Below, piece by piece: positions 15,374 through 24,049 of a stretch of DNA of 64,000 nucleotides. Below the pieces are notes generated by a model. That model was not told where the DNA came from. It did not search any database and saw only the letters and a program-made list of their open reading frames with translations. Position 1 is the stretch's first letter, and each line of letters begins with the position of its first letter. Source of the stretch: Candidatus Dormiibacterota bacterium (GTDB taxonomy: Bacteria > Chloroflexota > Dormibacteria > Dormibacterales > Dormibacteraceae). A program made the translations under genes and the position numbers. Where the stretch lies: assembly GCA_024280995.1 (NCBI GenBank), contig JAMXLM010000040.1:19285-83284 (forward strand), read 5' to 3'.

Positions 15374-16546
15374 GTGGATCTCGGGTTCACGCCTGAGGAG
15401 GAGACCTTCCGCCAGGAGGTCCAGGCATGGCTTCAGGCCAACCTGCCGAAGGCCTGGCGCCAGGACGGCAAGGGCGGCTACCGCGACGAAGAGGACACGG
15501 ACCTCCAGCGCGAATGGCAGCGCAAGCTCTACGAGGGCGGCTGGCTGAAGCTTGGCTGGCCGAAGGAGGTCGGCGGGCGCGGCGCCACTCCGGTGATGCA
15601 GGCGATCTACCAGGAGGAGATGGCGCGCGCCGGCGCGCCGGGCATCCTCGGTCGGCTCGGGGTCACGCTGCTCGCCCCGACCCTGGTGGCGCACGGCACC
15701 GACTGGCAGAAGGAGACCTATGTCGAGAAGATCCTCAGCGGCGAGCTGATCTTCTGCCAGGGCTTCAGCGAGCCGAACGCCGGCAGCGACCTTGCCGGCC
15801 TGCGGACGCGCGCGGAACGGCGCGACGGCAAGTGGGTGCTCGACGGTCAGAAGACGTGGTCGAGCGGGGCCCACTACTCGGACAAGAGCTTTCTGCTGGC
15901 GCGGACCGACTCGGCCGCCGAGCCGCACAAAGGGATCGGGTTCTTTCTCGTCGACATGCATCAACCGGGCGTCGAGGTCAGGCGCATCAAGCAGATGACC
16001 GGCGGCGGAGAGTTCGGTGAGATCTTCCTGAGCGGCGCCGAGGTCGAAGACCGTGACCTCGTCGGCCAACCCGGCGACGGATGGAAGATCGCGATGACCG
16101 TGTTCGGGTTCGAGCGCGGCGGCCTTGCTCAGGCGGCACGTTTCGAGCAGGCGGTGGACGAGCTCGCGGCCCTGGCCCGGGCCAGGGGTGCGGGCGCCGA
16201 TCCCACCATGCGGCAGCGGATCGCGCAGGCGCGTATCGAAGCGCACGTCTTCAGGCTCATCGGCCTTCGCAACCTCACCCGCGCCCAGCACGGCAACGCG
16301 CCGGGGCCAGAGGCGAGCATGACCAAGCTCTTCTGGAGCGAGATGGACAAGCGACTCCAGGAGACGGCCGTGGGGGTTGAAGGCATGTACGGCGCGCTCG
16401 CGCCGGACTCGGACGGCGCGATCGAGGATGGGCGATGGCAGTACGGCTGGATGTGGTCCCAGGCGGAGACGATCTACGCCGGGTCCTCCGAGATCCAGCG
16501 CAACATCATCGCCGAGCGCGTGCTCGGACTCCCGCGCGGGCGATGA
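15374..16546 (+). CDS. Acyl-CoA dehydrogenase
   Basis: This 390-residue flavoenzyme introduces the alpha-beta double bond in acyl-CoA. The order is normal: N-terminal helical domain, beta domain with CQGFSEPNAGSDLAGL (FAD binding), C-terminal helical domain with the signature YAGSSEIQRNIIAERVLGLPR. The MCAD-type catalytic Glu (YEG) is Ala here, so the base must come from another helix, as in several mycobacterial FadE enzymes. It leads an operon with two MaoC-fold dehydratases coupled by ATGA. Confidence 0.92.
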   Translation: MDLGFTPEEETFRQEVQAWLQANLPKAWRQDGKGGYRDEEDTDLQREWQRKLYEGGWLKLGWPKEVGGRGATPVMQAIYQEEMARAGAPGILGRLGVTLLAPTLVAHGTDWQKETYVEKILSGELIFCQGFSEPNAGSDLAGLRTRAERRDGKWVLDGQKTWSSGAHYSDKSFLLARTDSAAEPHKGIGFFLVDMHQPGVEVRRIKQMTGGGEFGEIFLSGAEVEDRDLVGQPGDGWKIAMTVFGFERGGLAQAARFEQAVDELAALARARGAGADPTMRQRIAQARIEAHVFRLIGLRNLTRAQHGNAPGPEASMTKLFWSEMDKRLQETAVGVEGMYGALAPDSDGAIEDGRWQYGWMWSQAETIYAGSSEIQRNIIAERVLGLPRGR

Positions 16547-16971
16547 GCGCCACAGGCACGATCACAGACGTCATCGCGCTTCTCAAGTCGCGGATCGGCG
16601 TCGACGGGGAGCCGGTGACTGCGACCATCGAGGCGGGACACGTCAAACGCTTTGTCGAGGCGATAGGCGATCCAAATCCGCGATGGACGAAGGAGGCGCC
16701 ACCCACGTTCCTCGTCGCGATCGCGCCGGTGTCGCTGCACATGGCGGACGCCGAGGTCTACGGCACCGGCTGGTTGAACGGCGGCAACCGGTTCGAATAT
16801 CTGGCGCCGGTGTTGATCGGAGATGTGATCACGGCGCGCGGTCACGTCGCCGACGTTTACGACAAGAGGGGCTCGAGCGGGGCGATGCTCTTCATCGTCT
16901 TCGAGACCGAGTACACAAACCAGCGCGGGGAGCCAGTCGCGCGTTTGCGTGGGACGCTGATTCGAAGATGA
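16543..16971 (+). CDS. MaoC/FAS1-like dehydratase N-terminal-type protein (HadA-like)
   Basis: The 142-residue protein has the hot-dog features of the HadA or MaoC N-terminal-type subunit: an early helix with VKRFVEAIGDPNPRW, PPTFLVAIAPVSLHM, the NGGNRFEYLAPVLIGDVITARG substrate-binding strand and a closing TEYTNQRGEPVARLRGTLIRR. HadA lacks the catalytic Asp/His itself and pairs with HadB. The ATG overlaps the dehydrogenase stop as ATGA, and the stop overlaps the next gene in the same way, so a heterodimer is likely. Confidence 0.82.
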   Translation: MSATGTITDVIALLKSRIGVDGEPVTATIEAGHVKRFVEAIGDPNPRWTKEAPPTFLVAIAPVSLHMADAEVYGTGWLNGGNRFEYLAPVLIGDVITARGHVADVYDKRGSSGAMLFIVFETEYTNQRGEPVARLRGTLIRR

Positions 16972-17360
16972 GCGCCCCTGCCATCGGCCAGGAGCTGCCG
17001 GAGCTGGTCAAGAATCCGACCACCCGCCAGCTCGTGCAGTACGCCGGCGCCCAGGGCGACTTCTACGAGATCCACTACGACCAGGCCTACGCGCGCAGCG
17101 TCGGCCTGCCGGGGGTGATCCTGCACGGCCTCCTGAAGGCTGCGTTCCTCGGTCAGCTGGTCACCGACTGGCTGGGAGGCCGCGGCGAGCTGGTCGACTT
17201 CGAGGTCAGCTATCGCGGCGTCGACGAGCCGGGCAGGCCGTACCGATGTCGCGGCCGGGTGAGCAACGTCGACGGCAACGACGTCGAGCTCGAGGTCTGG
17301 GGCGAGGACGAGTCGGGAAAGCGCACAACCGTCGGGACGGCTAGAGTGCGCCTGAGCTGA
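16968..17360 (+). CDS. MaoC-family dehydratase (HadB-like)
   Basis: This 130-residue hot-dog protein carries the hydratase 2 motif: Asp and His in GDFYEIHYDQAYARSVGLPGVILHGLL, giving the catalytic dyad. It would form the active half of a 3-hydroxyacyl thioester dehydratase with the HadA-like protein upstream. Together with the acyl-CoA dehydrogenase, the operon makes or removes alpha-beta double bonds in acyl chains. Direction (synthesis or breakdown) is not settled by sequence. Confidence 0.85.
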   Translation: MSAPAIGQELPELVKNPTTRQLVQYAGAQGDFYEIHYDQAYARSVGLPGVILHGLLKAAFLGQLVTDWLGGRGELVDFEVSYRGVDEPGRPYRCRGRVSNVDGNDVELEVWGEDESGKRTTVGTARVRLS

Positions 17361-17821
17361 TGGGCGGCTTCCCTTACGAGCTACTCAAGTACATCCACAT
17401 CCTGGCCGCGATCGTCGCCGTGGGCTCGAACATCACCTACGGCGTCTGGAACGCTCGCTCCGCCGGTGAGCCGGCCCACCTCGGATTTGCGTTGAAAGGA
17501 ATCCGTTTCATCGACAACCGCATCGCCAACCCGGCTTACGGTGTGCTGTTCCTGTCCGGCCTGATCATGGTCTTCGCCGGACACTGGGGAATCACCTCAC
17601 TGTGGGTGATCGTCGCGATCATCCTGTTCATCGTCGTCGCGGCACTGGGATTCGGGGTCTTCACGCCCCTTCTGCGCCGTCAGATCGAGTTGGTCGACGC
17701 CGGCGACACGACCTCGTCCGAATTCAAGTTCCTGTCGAACAGGAGCCGCGTGATCGGACCGATCCTTGGCCTCATCGTCGCGGTGATCCTCGTGATGATG
17801 GTCTTCAAGCCGACGCTGTAG
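17360..17821 (+). CDS. DUF2269-like integral membrane protein
   Basis: The 153-residue protein has four predicted spans (about 7-25, 58-75, 78-105 and 130-150). The first helix carries a conserved-looking His (LLKYIHILAAIVAVGSNI) typical of DUF2269 and similar small heme- or copper-related membrane families. It is coupled to the HadB-like gene by TGATG, so it is the last gene of that operon. Its 3' end overlaps the convergent gene on the other strand by 142 nt. Confidence 0.7.
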   Translation: MGGFPYELLKYIHILAAIVAVGSNITYGVWNARSAGEPAHLGFALKGIRFIDNRIANPAYGVLFLSGLIMVFAGHWGITSLWVIVAIILFIVVAALGFGVFTPLLRRQIELVDAGDTTSSEFKFLSNRSRVIGPILGLIVAVILVMMVFKPTL

Positions 17822-18498
17822 ACCCACAGGACGACCAGCACGGAGCCGTCGATCACCCCGTAGCCGCCCGCTATCACCGACGGCGGGTTACCGGACGGGA
17901 TGTGCGTCCACGGCGCGACCGGCATCCACTGCCAGTTGCCGAACGATGTGCCCGAGATCTCGAGCTCACTGACGATCACGAAGATGGCCGCGAACATCGG
18001 CCAGCGCGGGGAGCGGAGAAGGAAGTAGGCGAAGACCGGCAGGCACAACGCGCCCTGCAGGTCGAAGCGGCCGGTGACGATCGGCAGCAGGGTCAGCCCC
18101 AGCGCCGCCCACGTGGCGGCGACCCCAAGGACCACGTACGCGACACGGCGGCCGTGGCGTTGTACCAGCGGGGTCTGCGCCGCCAGCAGGCCGAAGAGAT
18201 AGACGATGCCGTGGCCGGGCGGCACGAACAGCGGCAGGTTGTGCAGGCGGTAGCGGTAGACGCCCCAGACCAGCGATCCCACGATCTCGAAGCCGGTGGC
18301 GACGAGTACGCACGTCCACACCTGGGCGCGGAGATGCGGCGGCACCTTGAGCGAGGCCAGATAGAGAGCGAGGAAGGTAAGCGCCCCAAGCAGGTACTGC
18401 TGCCAGAGCGCGGTGATCCGGCTGTCGGCGAACAGGCCGACCGGGGTGTAGATCAGGAAATAGACCTGGAGCCAGTACGGCCGGAGGCGGTGAAGCAC
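17680..18498 (-). CDS. Multi-span membrane protein of unknown function
   Basis: The 272-residue protein predicts seven hydrophobic helices. A polar motif VPPGHGIVYLFGLLA near residue 92 and SGTSFGNWQWMPVAPW near residue 183 look conserved but name no known enzyme to me. The last 45 or so residues lie antisense to the DUF2269-like gene and are hydrophilic, so the natural C-terminus may be a read-through of a shorter ancestral end. It follows the TetR gene on the same strand by 9 nt. Confidence 0.6.
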   Translation of the reverse strand: MLHRLRPYWLQVYFLIYTPVGLFADSRITALWQQYLLGALTFLALYLASLKVPPHLRAQVWTCVLVATGFEIVGSLVWGVYRYRLHNLPLFVPPGHGIVYLFGLLAAQTPLVQRHGRRVAYVVLGVAATWAALGLTLLPIVTGRFDLQGALCLPVFAYFLLRSPRWPMFAAIFVIVSELEISGTSFGNWQWMPVAPWTHIPSGNPPSVIAGGYGVIDGSVLVVLWVYSVGLKTIITRITATMRPRIGPITRLLFDRNLNSDEVVSPASTNSI

Positions 18499-18507
18499 CG
18501 CTTCGAA

Positions 18508-19152
18508 TTATCCCGTCGCGGCGGTGCGGTCCGTCCACGACCGAGCGAGCCGGGTGCCCCGCGTGACCAGCACGAGCATGTCGGCGAGCTCGTCCAGGTC
18601 GGGATATCGACCGCTGACGTGCCCCAGCGCCAGCACCTCCGTGGCCGCGATGTGGATGTCGGCGATCATCTCCAGACGGCGCCGCTCGGCCGAGGTGGCC
18701 GCCGGGTAGCCGCGCGCCACCAGCTCGGCGACGATGTCGTTGCGGGTGTTTCCCGTCAAACGTCGGCTGGACTCTCCGAGAGGTGTGCCCGGGTGATGCC
18801 GGACGCGAAGCGCCAGGCGAAAAAGATCCGGGTTGGCGGCGATCAGCTCGAGCGGTGTGCGGAACTCCTGGCGGAGGATCTCCTCGTCGTTCGGCGCCTC
18901 GAGCGCCTCGCGGCGCTGGCGTGCGAGCTGACCTCGCAGCTCGTCGAAAAGCTGCTCCGAGAGCGCGACCATGAGGTCGTCCCGATTCGCGAAGTGCTCG
19001 TAGAACGTGGCCCCCGCGACGCCCGCGTGCTTCGCAACGTTGCTGGCCGAGACGCGGGTCTCCCCCCCGGCCAGGATGATGCCGCGCGCCGCCTCCAGCA
19101 GGCGCTGCCTGGTCCGCTCCTTGGCCTCGCGGCGGGTGAGGGCGCCCTTCAC
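18508..19152 (-). CDS. TetR-family transcriptional regulator
   Basis: The 214-residue protein begins with the TetR helix-turn-helix: TRQRLLEAARGIILAGGETRVSASNVAKHAGVAGATFYEHFANRDDL at about 14-60, then an alpha-helical ligand domain of the usual length. It is divergent from the ABC transporter operon at 19260, and the gap holds a palindrome suited to a TetR dimer. It probably represses the transporter, itself, or both; the ligand is unknown. Confidence 0.92.
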   Translation of the reverse strand: MKGALTRREAKERTRQRLLEAARGIILAGGETRVSASNVAKHAGVAGATFYEHFANRDDLMVALSEQLFDELRGQLARQRREALEAPNDEEILRQEFRTPLELIAANPDLFRLALRVRHHPGTPLGESSRRLTGNTRNDIVAELVARGYPAATSAERRRLEMIADIHIAATEVLALGHVSGRYPDLDELADMLVLVTRGTRLARSWTDRTAATG

Positions 19153-19181
19153 CGGCTGAACTCGATTCTTGCCACGCTCGA

Positions 19182-19205
19182 TTGACCGAGAGTACTATCG
19201 GTGAA
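19182..19205 (+). promoter_or_regulatory. Candidate TetR operator overlapping a -10 box
   Basis: TTGACCGA at 19182-19189 and TCGGTGAA at 19198-19205 form an inverted repeat, with one mismatched pair, around an 8-nt centre. TACTAT at 19193-19198 inside it is a TANNNT -10 box for the transporter operon. Binding here would block transcription. Confidence 0.6.
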
Positions 19206-19259
19206 CCGCGCCCGGGGGGGCAAGTCTCAAATCGTTTCGGGACGCGATGGAGGTAGGAG

Positions 19260-20570
19260 ATGGTTTCCTCTTCGATCCGGCGGCTTTCGAGGTCGTGGGG
19301 GGCCCCGCTCGCGGTCCTCTTGATGATCGTGTCCGCCTGTGGCGGGGGCAGCTCGAACGGTGGGACCAACACCGCATCGGCCCCCGGCATCACGGCGACA
19401 CAGATCACCATCGGCAGCCATCAGCCCCTGACCGGGCCTGCGGCGCCGGGCTACAGCGAGATCTCGAAGGCCTCCAACGCCTACTTCCAGTGGGTGAACT
19501 CCCACGGCGGCGTATGGGGCCGCTCGATCAACTACCTCTATGAGGACGACGGCTACAACCCGCAGAACACCTCGACGGTCGTGCGCAAGCTCGTCCTCGA
19601 GGACAAGGTGTTCGCCATCTTCAACGGCCTCGGCACGCCGACGCACACGGCGGTGGTCGATTACCTGAACGGGCAGAAGGTCCCGGACCTCTTCGTCGCA
19701 TCCGGCTGCGATTGCTGGAACCAGCCCTCCAAGTGGCCGCAGACCTTTGGCTGGCAGCCCGACTACATCATCGAAGGCAAGATCACGGGCAAGTACGTCA
19801 ACGACAACTTCCAGGGCATGAAGGTCGGCTACCTCTACCAGGACGACGACTTCGGCCAGGGCGGGGTGCAGGGTCTGGACAGCCAGATCTCCGCGTCCAA
19901 CGTCGTCGACAAGGAGAAGTACGTTCCCACCAACACCAACCTCGGACCGCAGCTCGCGAAGCTGCAGGCGATGGGCGCGCAGGTGGTCGTGCTGTACACG
20001 ATCCCCGCCTTCACGGCCATCTCCCTTTTGACCGCGACCGCGCTGCACTTCAGCCCGAAGTGGGTGGTCAGCAGCGTCGGCGCCGAGCCGATAACGCTCG
20101 CGGGACTTCTCGCCGCTTTCGCCAAGAACCAGGCCGCGTCCGGCCTCGTGAATGGCATCGTCACCTCCGGCTACCTGCCGGCGGCAACGGATACATCCAG
20201 CCCGTGGATCACGCTCTTCAAGCAGATCCACGACCAGTACATCTCGTCGCTTCCCTTCGACGGCAACGTCGAGTATGGAATGGCGGTGGCTTACTCATTC
20301 GTCCAGCTGATGAAGAAGGCGGGTCGCAATCCATCCCGTCAGGACGTGATTCACACGCTGCAGAGCGGTCAGGTCGATCAGGGCCCTGGACTGGTGCCGT
20401 TCCAGTTCAGCTCGAGCAATCACCTCGGTTACTCGGGCGTCCAGATGGCGGTGATCCAGAACGGCCAGGCCAGCTTCACCGGGCCGATCTACACGGCTTC
20501 AGTGTCCGGCGGAGTACAGGCCTGCGGCAGTTGCGCGTCGAAGCCGATGCCGACGAACGGGATCCCCTAA
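19260..20570 (+). CDS. Branched-chain amino-acid-type ABC transporter substrate-binding lipoprotein
   Basis: The 436-residue protein has a lipoprotein signal peptide with the lipobox VSAC (Cys about residue 27) and a Gly/Ser-rich tether, followed by a type I periplasmic-binding fold of the Leu/Ile/Val family (ITIGSHQPLTGPAAPGY start, KVGYLYQDDDFGQGG hinge strand). As a lipoprotein it would sit on the outer face of the cytoplasmic membrane. It begins a five-gene transporter operon. The ligand may be amino acids, amides or fatty-acid-like compounds. GGAGGTAGGAG precedes the ATG. Confidence 0.92.
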   Translation: MVSSSIRRLSRSWGAPLAVLLMIVSACGGGSSNGGTNTASAPGITATQITIGSHQPLTGPAAPGYSEISKASNAYFQWVNSHGGVWGRSINYLYEDDGYNPQNTSTVVRKLVLEDKVFAIFNGLGTPTHTAVVDYLNGQKVPDLFVASGCDCWNQPSKWPQTFGWQPDYIIEGKITGKYVNDNFQGMKVGYLYQDDDFGQGGVQGLDSQISASNVVDKEKYVPTNTNLGPQLAKLQAMGAQVVVLYTIPAFTAISLLTATALHFSPKWVVSSVGAEPITLAGLLAAFAKNQAASGLVNGIVTSGYLPAATDTSSPWITLFKQIHDQYISSLPFDGNVEYGMAVAYSFVQLMKKAGRNPSRQDVIHTLQSGQVDQGPGLVPFQFSSSNHLGYSGVQMAVIQNGQASFTGPIYTASVSGGVQACGSCASKPMPTNGIP

Positions 20571-20602
20571 ACATCGACGTACGGCCATACGCTTGACGCT
20601 GC

Positions 20603-21412
20603 TTGAGCCAGGCAGCTTCTGCTTCAGCCGCTGACGCCGGCGAACCCGGGGCGCTGGAGGTTAGATCCCTCAGCGTCCGGTTCGGCGGCGTCGTGGCTCT
20701 TGACGGCGTCTCGCTTTCCGTCCCCGCAGGCGCGATCGTCGGCATCATCGGGCCCAACGGCGCGGGCAAGACCACACTTTTCAACGTCGTCAGCGGATTG
20801 GTCGATCCGGCGGGCGGCGACGTGACATACAACGGACGGCGCATCAACGGCATCCGTCCGCACGAGCTGAACCGGTTGGGCATCTCGCGCACGCTCCAGG
20901 GCCTCGGGCTGTGGCGCGCACTTACGGTGATCGAGAACGTGATGATCGGCGCGCGACGTGGCTCGAGCCCCGGGTTCGCGTCAGCCCTTCTGGGTCTGCC
21001 GCGGTCCGACCGCTACGAGGCCGCGCTCAAGGAGCAGGCGCTCGCGCAGCTGAAGGCGCTCGGGATCGAGGAGTACGCAAACCGCCATCCGGGGACGCTT
21101 CCGTACGGCGTGCAGAAGTGGGTCTCGCTCGCTCGCGCTCTCATCTCTCGCCCCGCGCTTCTGCTCCTCGACGAGCCGGCCAGCGGCCTCTCCGCCAATG
21201 AGCAGAAGCAGCTCATCGCTCTGCTCCGTTCGCTGAAAGAGCGGATGTCGATCGCGCTGGTGGAGCACCGTCTCGACCTGGTCATGAGTCTTTGCGAGCA
21301 CATCCACGTCCTCGACTTCGGAAGGCTGATCGCGTCCGGCTCACCGACCGAGATCCAGAACAACAAGAAGGTCACCGACGCCTACCTCGGGAGCGAGCTG
21401 ACGGATGCTTGA
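20603..21412 (+). CDS. livG: ABC transporter ATP-binding protein, LivG type
   Basis: This 269-residue ATPase has Walker A GPNGAGKTT, a Q-loop, a degenerate signature segment (LPYGVQKWVSLARAL in place of LSGGQ), Walker B LLLLDEPASGLSANE, and the switch His in EHRLDLVM. The missing canonical LSGGQ suggests an asymmetric pair with LivF, where only one composite site is fully competent. The TTG start follows a TACGCT box by 9 nt. It provides energy for import with LivF. Confidence 0.9.
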   Translation: MSQAASASAADAGEPGALEVRSLSVRFGGVVALDGVSLSVPAGAIVGIIGPNGAGKTTLFNVVSGLVDPAGGDVTYNGRRINGIRPHELNRLGISRTLQGLGLWRALTVIENVMIGARRGSSPGFASALLGLPRSDRYEAALKEQALAQLKALGIEEYANRHPGTLPYGVQKWVSLARALISRPALLLLDEPASGLSANEQKQLIALLRSLKERMSIALVEHRLDLVMSLCEHIHVLDFGRLIASGSPTEIQNNKKVTDAYLGSELTDA

Positions 21413-22124
21413 GGTCGAAGACCTGCGCGTGACTTACGGGGGCGTGACGGCCCTGGATGGGATCAAGCTCTCCGTCCCGGACAAGGGCATAACGGCTGTC
21501 CTCGGCCCGAACGGCGCCGGCAAGTCGACGCTGCTGAAGACGATCGCGGGCCTCGTCAAGCCGGACGCGGGCCGCATCTCGTTCCGCGGCGCGTCGCTCC
21601 TCGGCGTGGCGCCGGAGGCGATCGTCCGGCGCGGCATCAGCATGGTGCCGGAGGGTGGTGGCGTCATCCGCGAGCTGACGGTGGACGAGAACCTCCGCGT
21701 CGTGCAGCCCAAGAAGCGCCAAGGGCCGGACGGCAAATCGGCCGGCAAGTCGGGCATCGACGAGGTCATGGAGCTCTTCCCGCCTCTGGCCGCACGCCGG
21801 CACAACGCAGCTCACTCGCTCTCCGGCGGGGAGCGTCAGATGCTGGCCGTCGGGCGAGCTCTGGTCTCGCGCGCCGACCTTCTGCTCCTCGACGAGCCAT
21901 CCCTTGGGCTCGCGCCGAAGTTCGTCACGCTGATCATGCAGACCGTCCGCAAGCTCTGCGTGGAGCGAAACATCAGCGTCTTGCTGGTCGAGCAGAATGC
22001 GCGCAGCGCGCTCTCCATCGCCGACCAGGCCATGCTGCTGTCAGCCGGCCGAACCATCGCCGCTCGCGCCGCGGGTGATCTCGCCAAGAACGAGGAGCTG
22101 TGGCATGCGTACCTGGGCTACTAG
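21405..22124 (+). CDS. livF: ABC transporter ATP-binding protein, LivF type
   Basis: The 239-residue ATPase has a Walker A GPNGAGKST, signature LSGGERQ, Walker B LLLLDEPSLGLAPK and the switch region VEQNARSAL. All motifs are canonical, unlike its partner LivG. The ATG overlaps the livG stop by 8 nt, and the next gene starts immediately after its stop, so the operon is tightly coupled. Confidence 0.93.
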   Translation: MLEVEDLRVTYGGVTALDGIKLSVPDKGITAVLGPNGAGKSTLLKTIAGLVKPDAGRISFRGASLLGVAPEAIVRRGISMVPEGGGVIRELTVDENLRVVQPKKRQGPDGKSAGKSGIDEVMELFPPLAARRHNAAHSLSGGERQMLAVGRALVSRADLLLLDEPSLGLAPKFVTLIMQTVRKLCVERNISVLLVEQNARSALSIADQAMLLSAGRTIAARAAGDLAKNEELWHAYLGY

Positions 22125-23003
22125 ATGAATTACTTCATCGTCCTGACGCTGACCGGGATCGCGGCGGGCATGATCTACTCGGCCCTTGCCCTCGCTCTCG
22201 TCCTGATCTGGCGCGCGACGCGCATCGTCAACTTCGCGCAGGGCGCCATGGCGATGACGACGACGTACATCGCGCTGGCCGTCATACGCGCCACCGACAA
22301 CTACTGGCTCGGCTTCGTCGCGGCACTGCTTGCGGGGCTGGTGCTGGGCGCCATCGCGGAGAGGTTTCTCGTTCGCTGGGTCGAGACCGGGCCTCCCCTC
22401 AACGCAGTCATCCTCACGCTCGGCCTGTTCCTGATCCTGGAAGGCGTCGTGCCGATGATCTGGGGCGCGCAGATCCAGTCGTTCCCGGCGCCGTTCTCGA
22501 TCGCCGCTACGCAGGTCGGCGACACGTTCATCGCGCTGTCTCATTTCAACCTTTTCACGATCGGGCTCGTGTTGCTGGTGATGCTGGCGATGCTCGTGTT
22601 CTTCCGCTTCACCGCAATCGGTCTGCAGATGCGCGCGTCCGCGTTTGCCCCCGACATCGCGCGCCTGCTGGGTGTTCGGGTCGGCCGCTTGCTTTCTCTC
22701 GGCTGGGGCATCGCGTCGCTGACGGGCGCGATCGCGGGCCTGCTGGTTGCGCCCACCCTGCTGCTCTATCCGAGCAACATGGACTCGATCCTCGTCTACG
22801 GGTTCACGGCCGCGGTGCTCGGCGGACTGGACAGCCCGGTCGGTGCGCTGGTCGGCGGACTGGCGATCGGGATGGCGCTTTCGTACATCGGCGGCTATCT
22901 CGGCGGCGACCTCGAATCCATCGGCGCGCTGGTGATCCTCATCGGGATCCTGATGGTCCGGCCGCAAGGGATATTCGTCCACAGCGCGGAGCGCCGCGCA
23001 TGA
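22125..23003 (+). CDS. livH: Branched-chain amino-acid-type ABC permease, LivH type
   Basis: The 292-residue permease has about eight membrane helices and the LivH features: N-terminal TGIAAGMIYSALALALVLIWRATRIVNFAQGAMAM, the coupling-helix region with LQMRASAFAPDIARLLGV, and GFTAAVLGGLDSPVGALVGG near the C-terminus. It forms the translocation path with LivM. The ATG directly abuts the livF stop and the stop overlaps livM as ATGA. Confidence 0.93.
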   Translation: MNYFIVLTLTGIAAGMIYSALALALVLIWRATRIVNFAQGAMAMTTTYIALAVIRATDNYWLGFVAALLAGLVLGAIAERFLVRWVETGPPLNAVILTLGLFLILEGVVPMIWGAQIQSFPAPFSIAATQVGDTFIALSHFNLFTIGLVLLVMLAMLVFFRFTAIGLQMRASAFAPDIARLLGVRVGRLLSLGWGIASLTGAIAGLLVAPTLLLYPSNMDSILVYGFTAAVLGGLDSPVGALVGGLAIGMALSYIGGYLGGDLESIGALVILIGILMVRPQGIFVHSAERRA

Positions 23004-24043
23004 CTGTTCTTGAGCGGATACAGTCCCGCGGCACCCTCCTGACGCATGGGCTTCTCGGCGTCCTGTTCATCGTCGCCGTGGGTGTCGTGATCTGGCTCCT
23101 CGACTCGGTCAACGGCTTCATCGTCTACCAGCTGTCGAGCGTCACCTACATCGCCATCGCGGCCGCTGGGCTGACGGTGCTGACAGGCCAGAACGGTCAG
23201 CTGTCGCTCGGCCACGGAGCCTTGATGGCGATCGGCGCTTACACGACCGCGCTCGTGCTCAAGACCTTCACCGACCTCAACCCGGCGATCGTCATGGTCG
23301 CCTCGATACTCGTCACCGCGGTGGCGTCGATCGTCGTCGGCGCGGCCGCGGCTCGGCTCCGGGGACCGTATCTCGCCGGCGCGACGTTGGGTCTGGCGGT
23401 TGGGCTTCCCGGCGTGGCGATCCGCTTCTCGAGCGTCTTCCACGGAGACCAGGGGCTCACGGTGCCTGCGCTGTCGAGCCCCGACGCGCTCAGCGACGTG
23501 CCGGCCGAGGTGTGGCTTGCCTGGGTCGGGCTGATACCGGCGGCCGTCACTTTCGTACTGCTCGCCAACCTGCTGAAGACTCGCTATGGGCGCGACTTTC
23601 GCGCGATCCGCGAGGACGAGGTCGCCTCGGCGTTACACGGGATCCGCGTGTCCCGCACCCAGGTGATCGCGTTCGTCCTCAGTGGCGCGTGCGCCGGGCT
23701 TGCGGGATCGCTGATGGCGTACACGTCCAACCTCGCGGCCCCAGGCAGCTTCCCGTTGACGCTCTCGCTGCAGCTCCTCGCGGCGATCGTGATCGGCGGG
23801 CTGGGCACTTTGCCCGGCGCCGTGTGGGGGTCGCTGGTGATCGTGTTCGCGCCCGACTGGATCGGCACGTTGAACGACGCGATGAAGCTCCCCAGCAACG
23901 TCCGGGATGAGCTGCCGCTCGCCCTGTTCGGCGTGGTGTTCATCGTCGCGATGCTTGCGTTCCCATACGGCATCCAGGGAGGACTGCGCCGGCTGATCGC
24001 CTGGCGGGCGGGGAGGAGGAGGGCGGCCGCCGCCCAGGCCTAG
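23000..24043 (+). CDS. livM: Branched-chain amino-acid-type ABC permease, LivM type
   Basis: The 347-residue permease contains the LivM signature TVLTGQNGQLSLGHGALMAIGAYT, the cytoplasmic coupling sequence YGRDFRAIREDEVASALHGI and the GGLGTLPGAVWGSL region. It has nine to ten hydrophobic helices and ends in a basic tail. The true start is the ATG overlapping the livH stop; the longer frame is antisense noise. It is the last gene of the SBP-G-F-H-M operon and is convergent with the next gene. Confidence 0.93.
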   Translation: MTVLERIQSRGTLLTHGLLGVLFIVAVGVVIWLLDSVNGFIVYQLSSVTYIAIAAAGLTVLTGQNGQLSLGHGALMAIGAYTTALVLKTFTDLNPAIVMVASILVTAVASIVVGAAAARLRGPYLAGATLGLAVGLPGVAIRFSSVFHGDQGLTVPALSSPDALSDVPAEVWLAWVGLIPAAVTFVLLANLLKTRYGRDFRAIREDEVASALHGIRVSRTQVIAFVLSGACAGLAGSLMAYTSNLAAPGSFPLTLSLQLLAAIVIGGLGTLPGAVWGSLVIVFAPDWIGTLNDAMKLPSNVRDELPLALFGVVFIVAMLAFPYGIQGGLRRLIAWRAGRRRAAAAQA

Positions 24044-24049
24044 CGTGCC

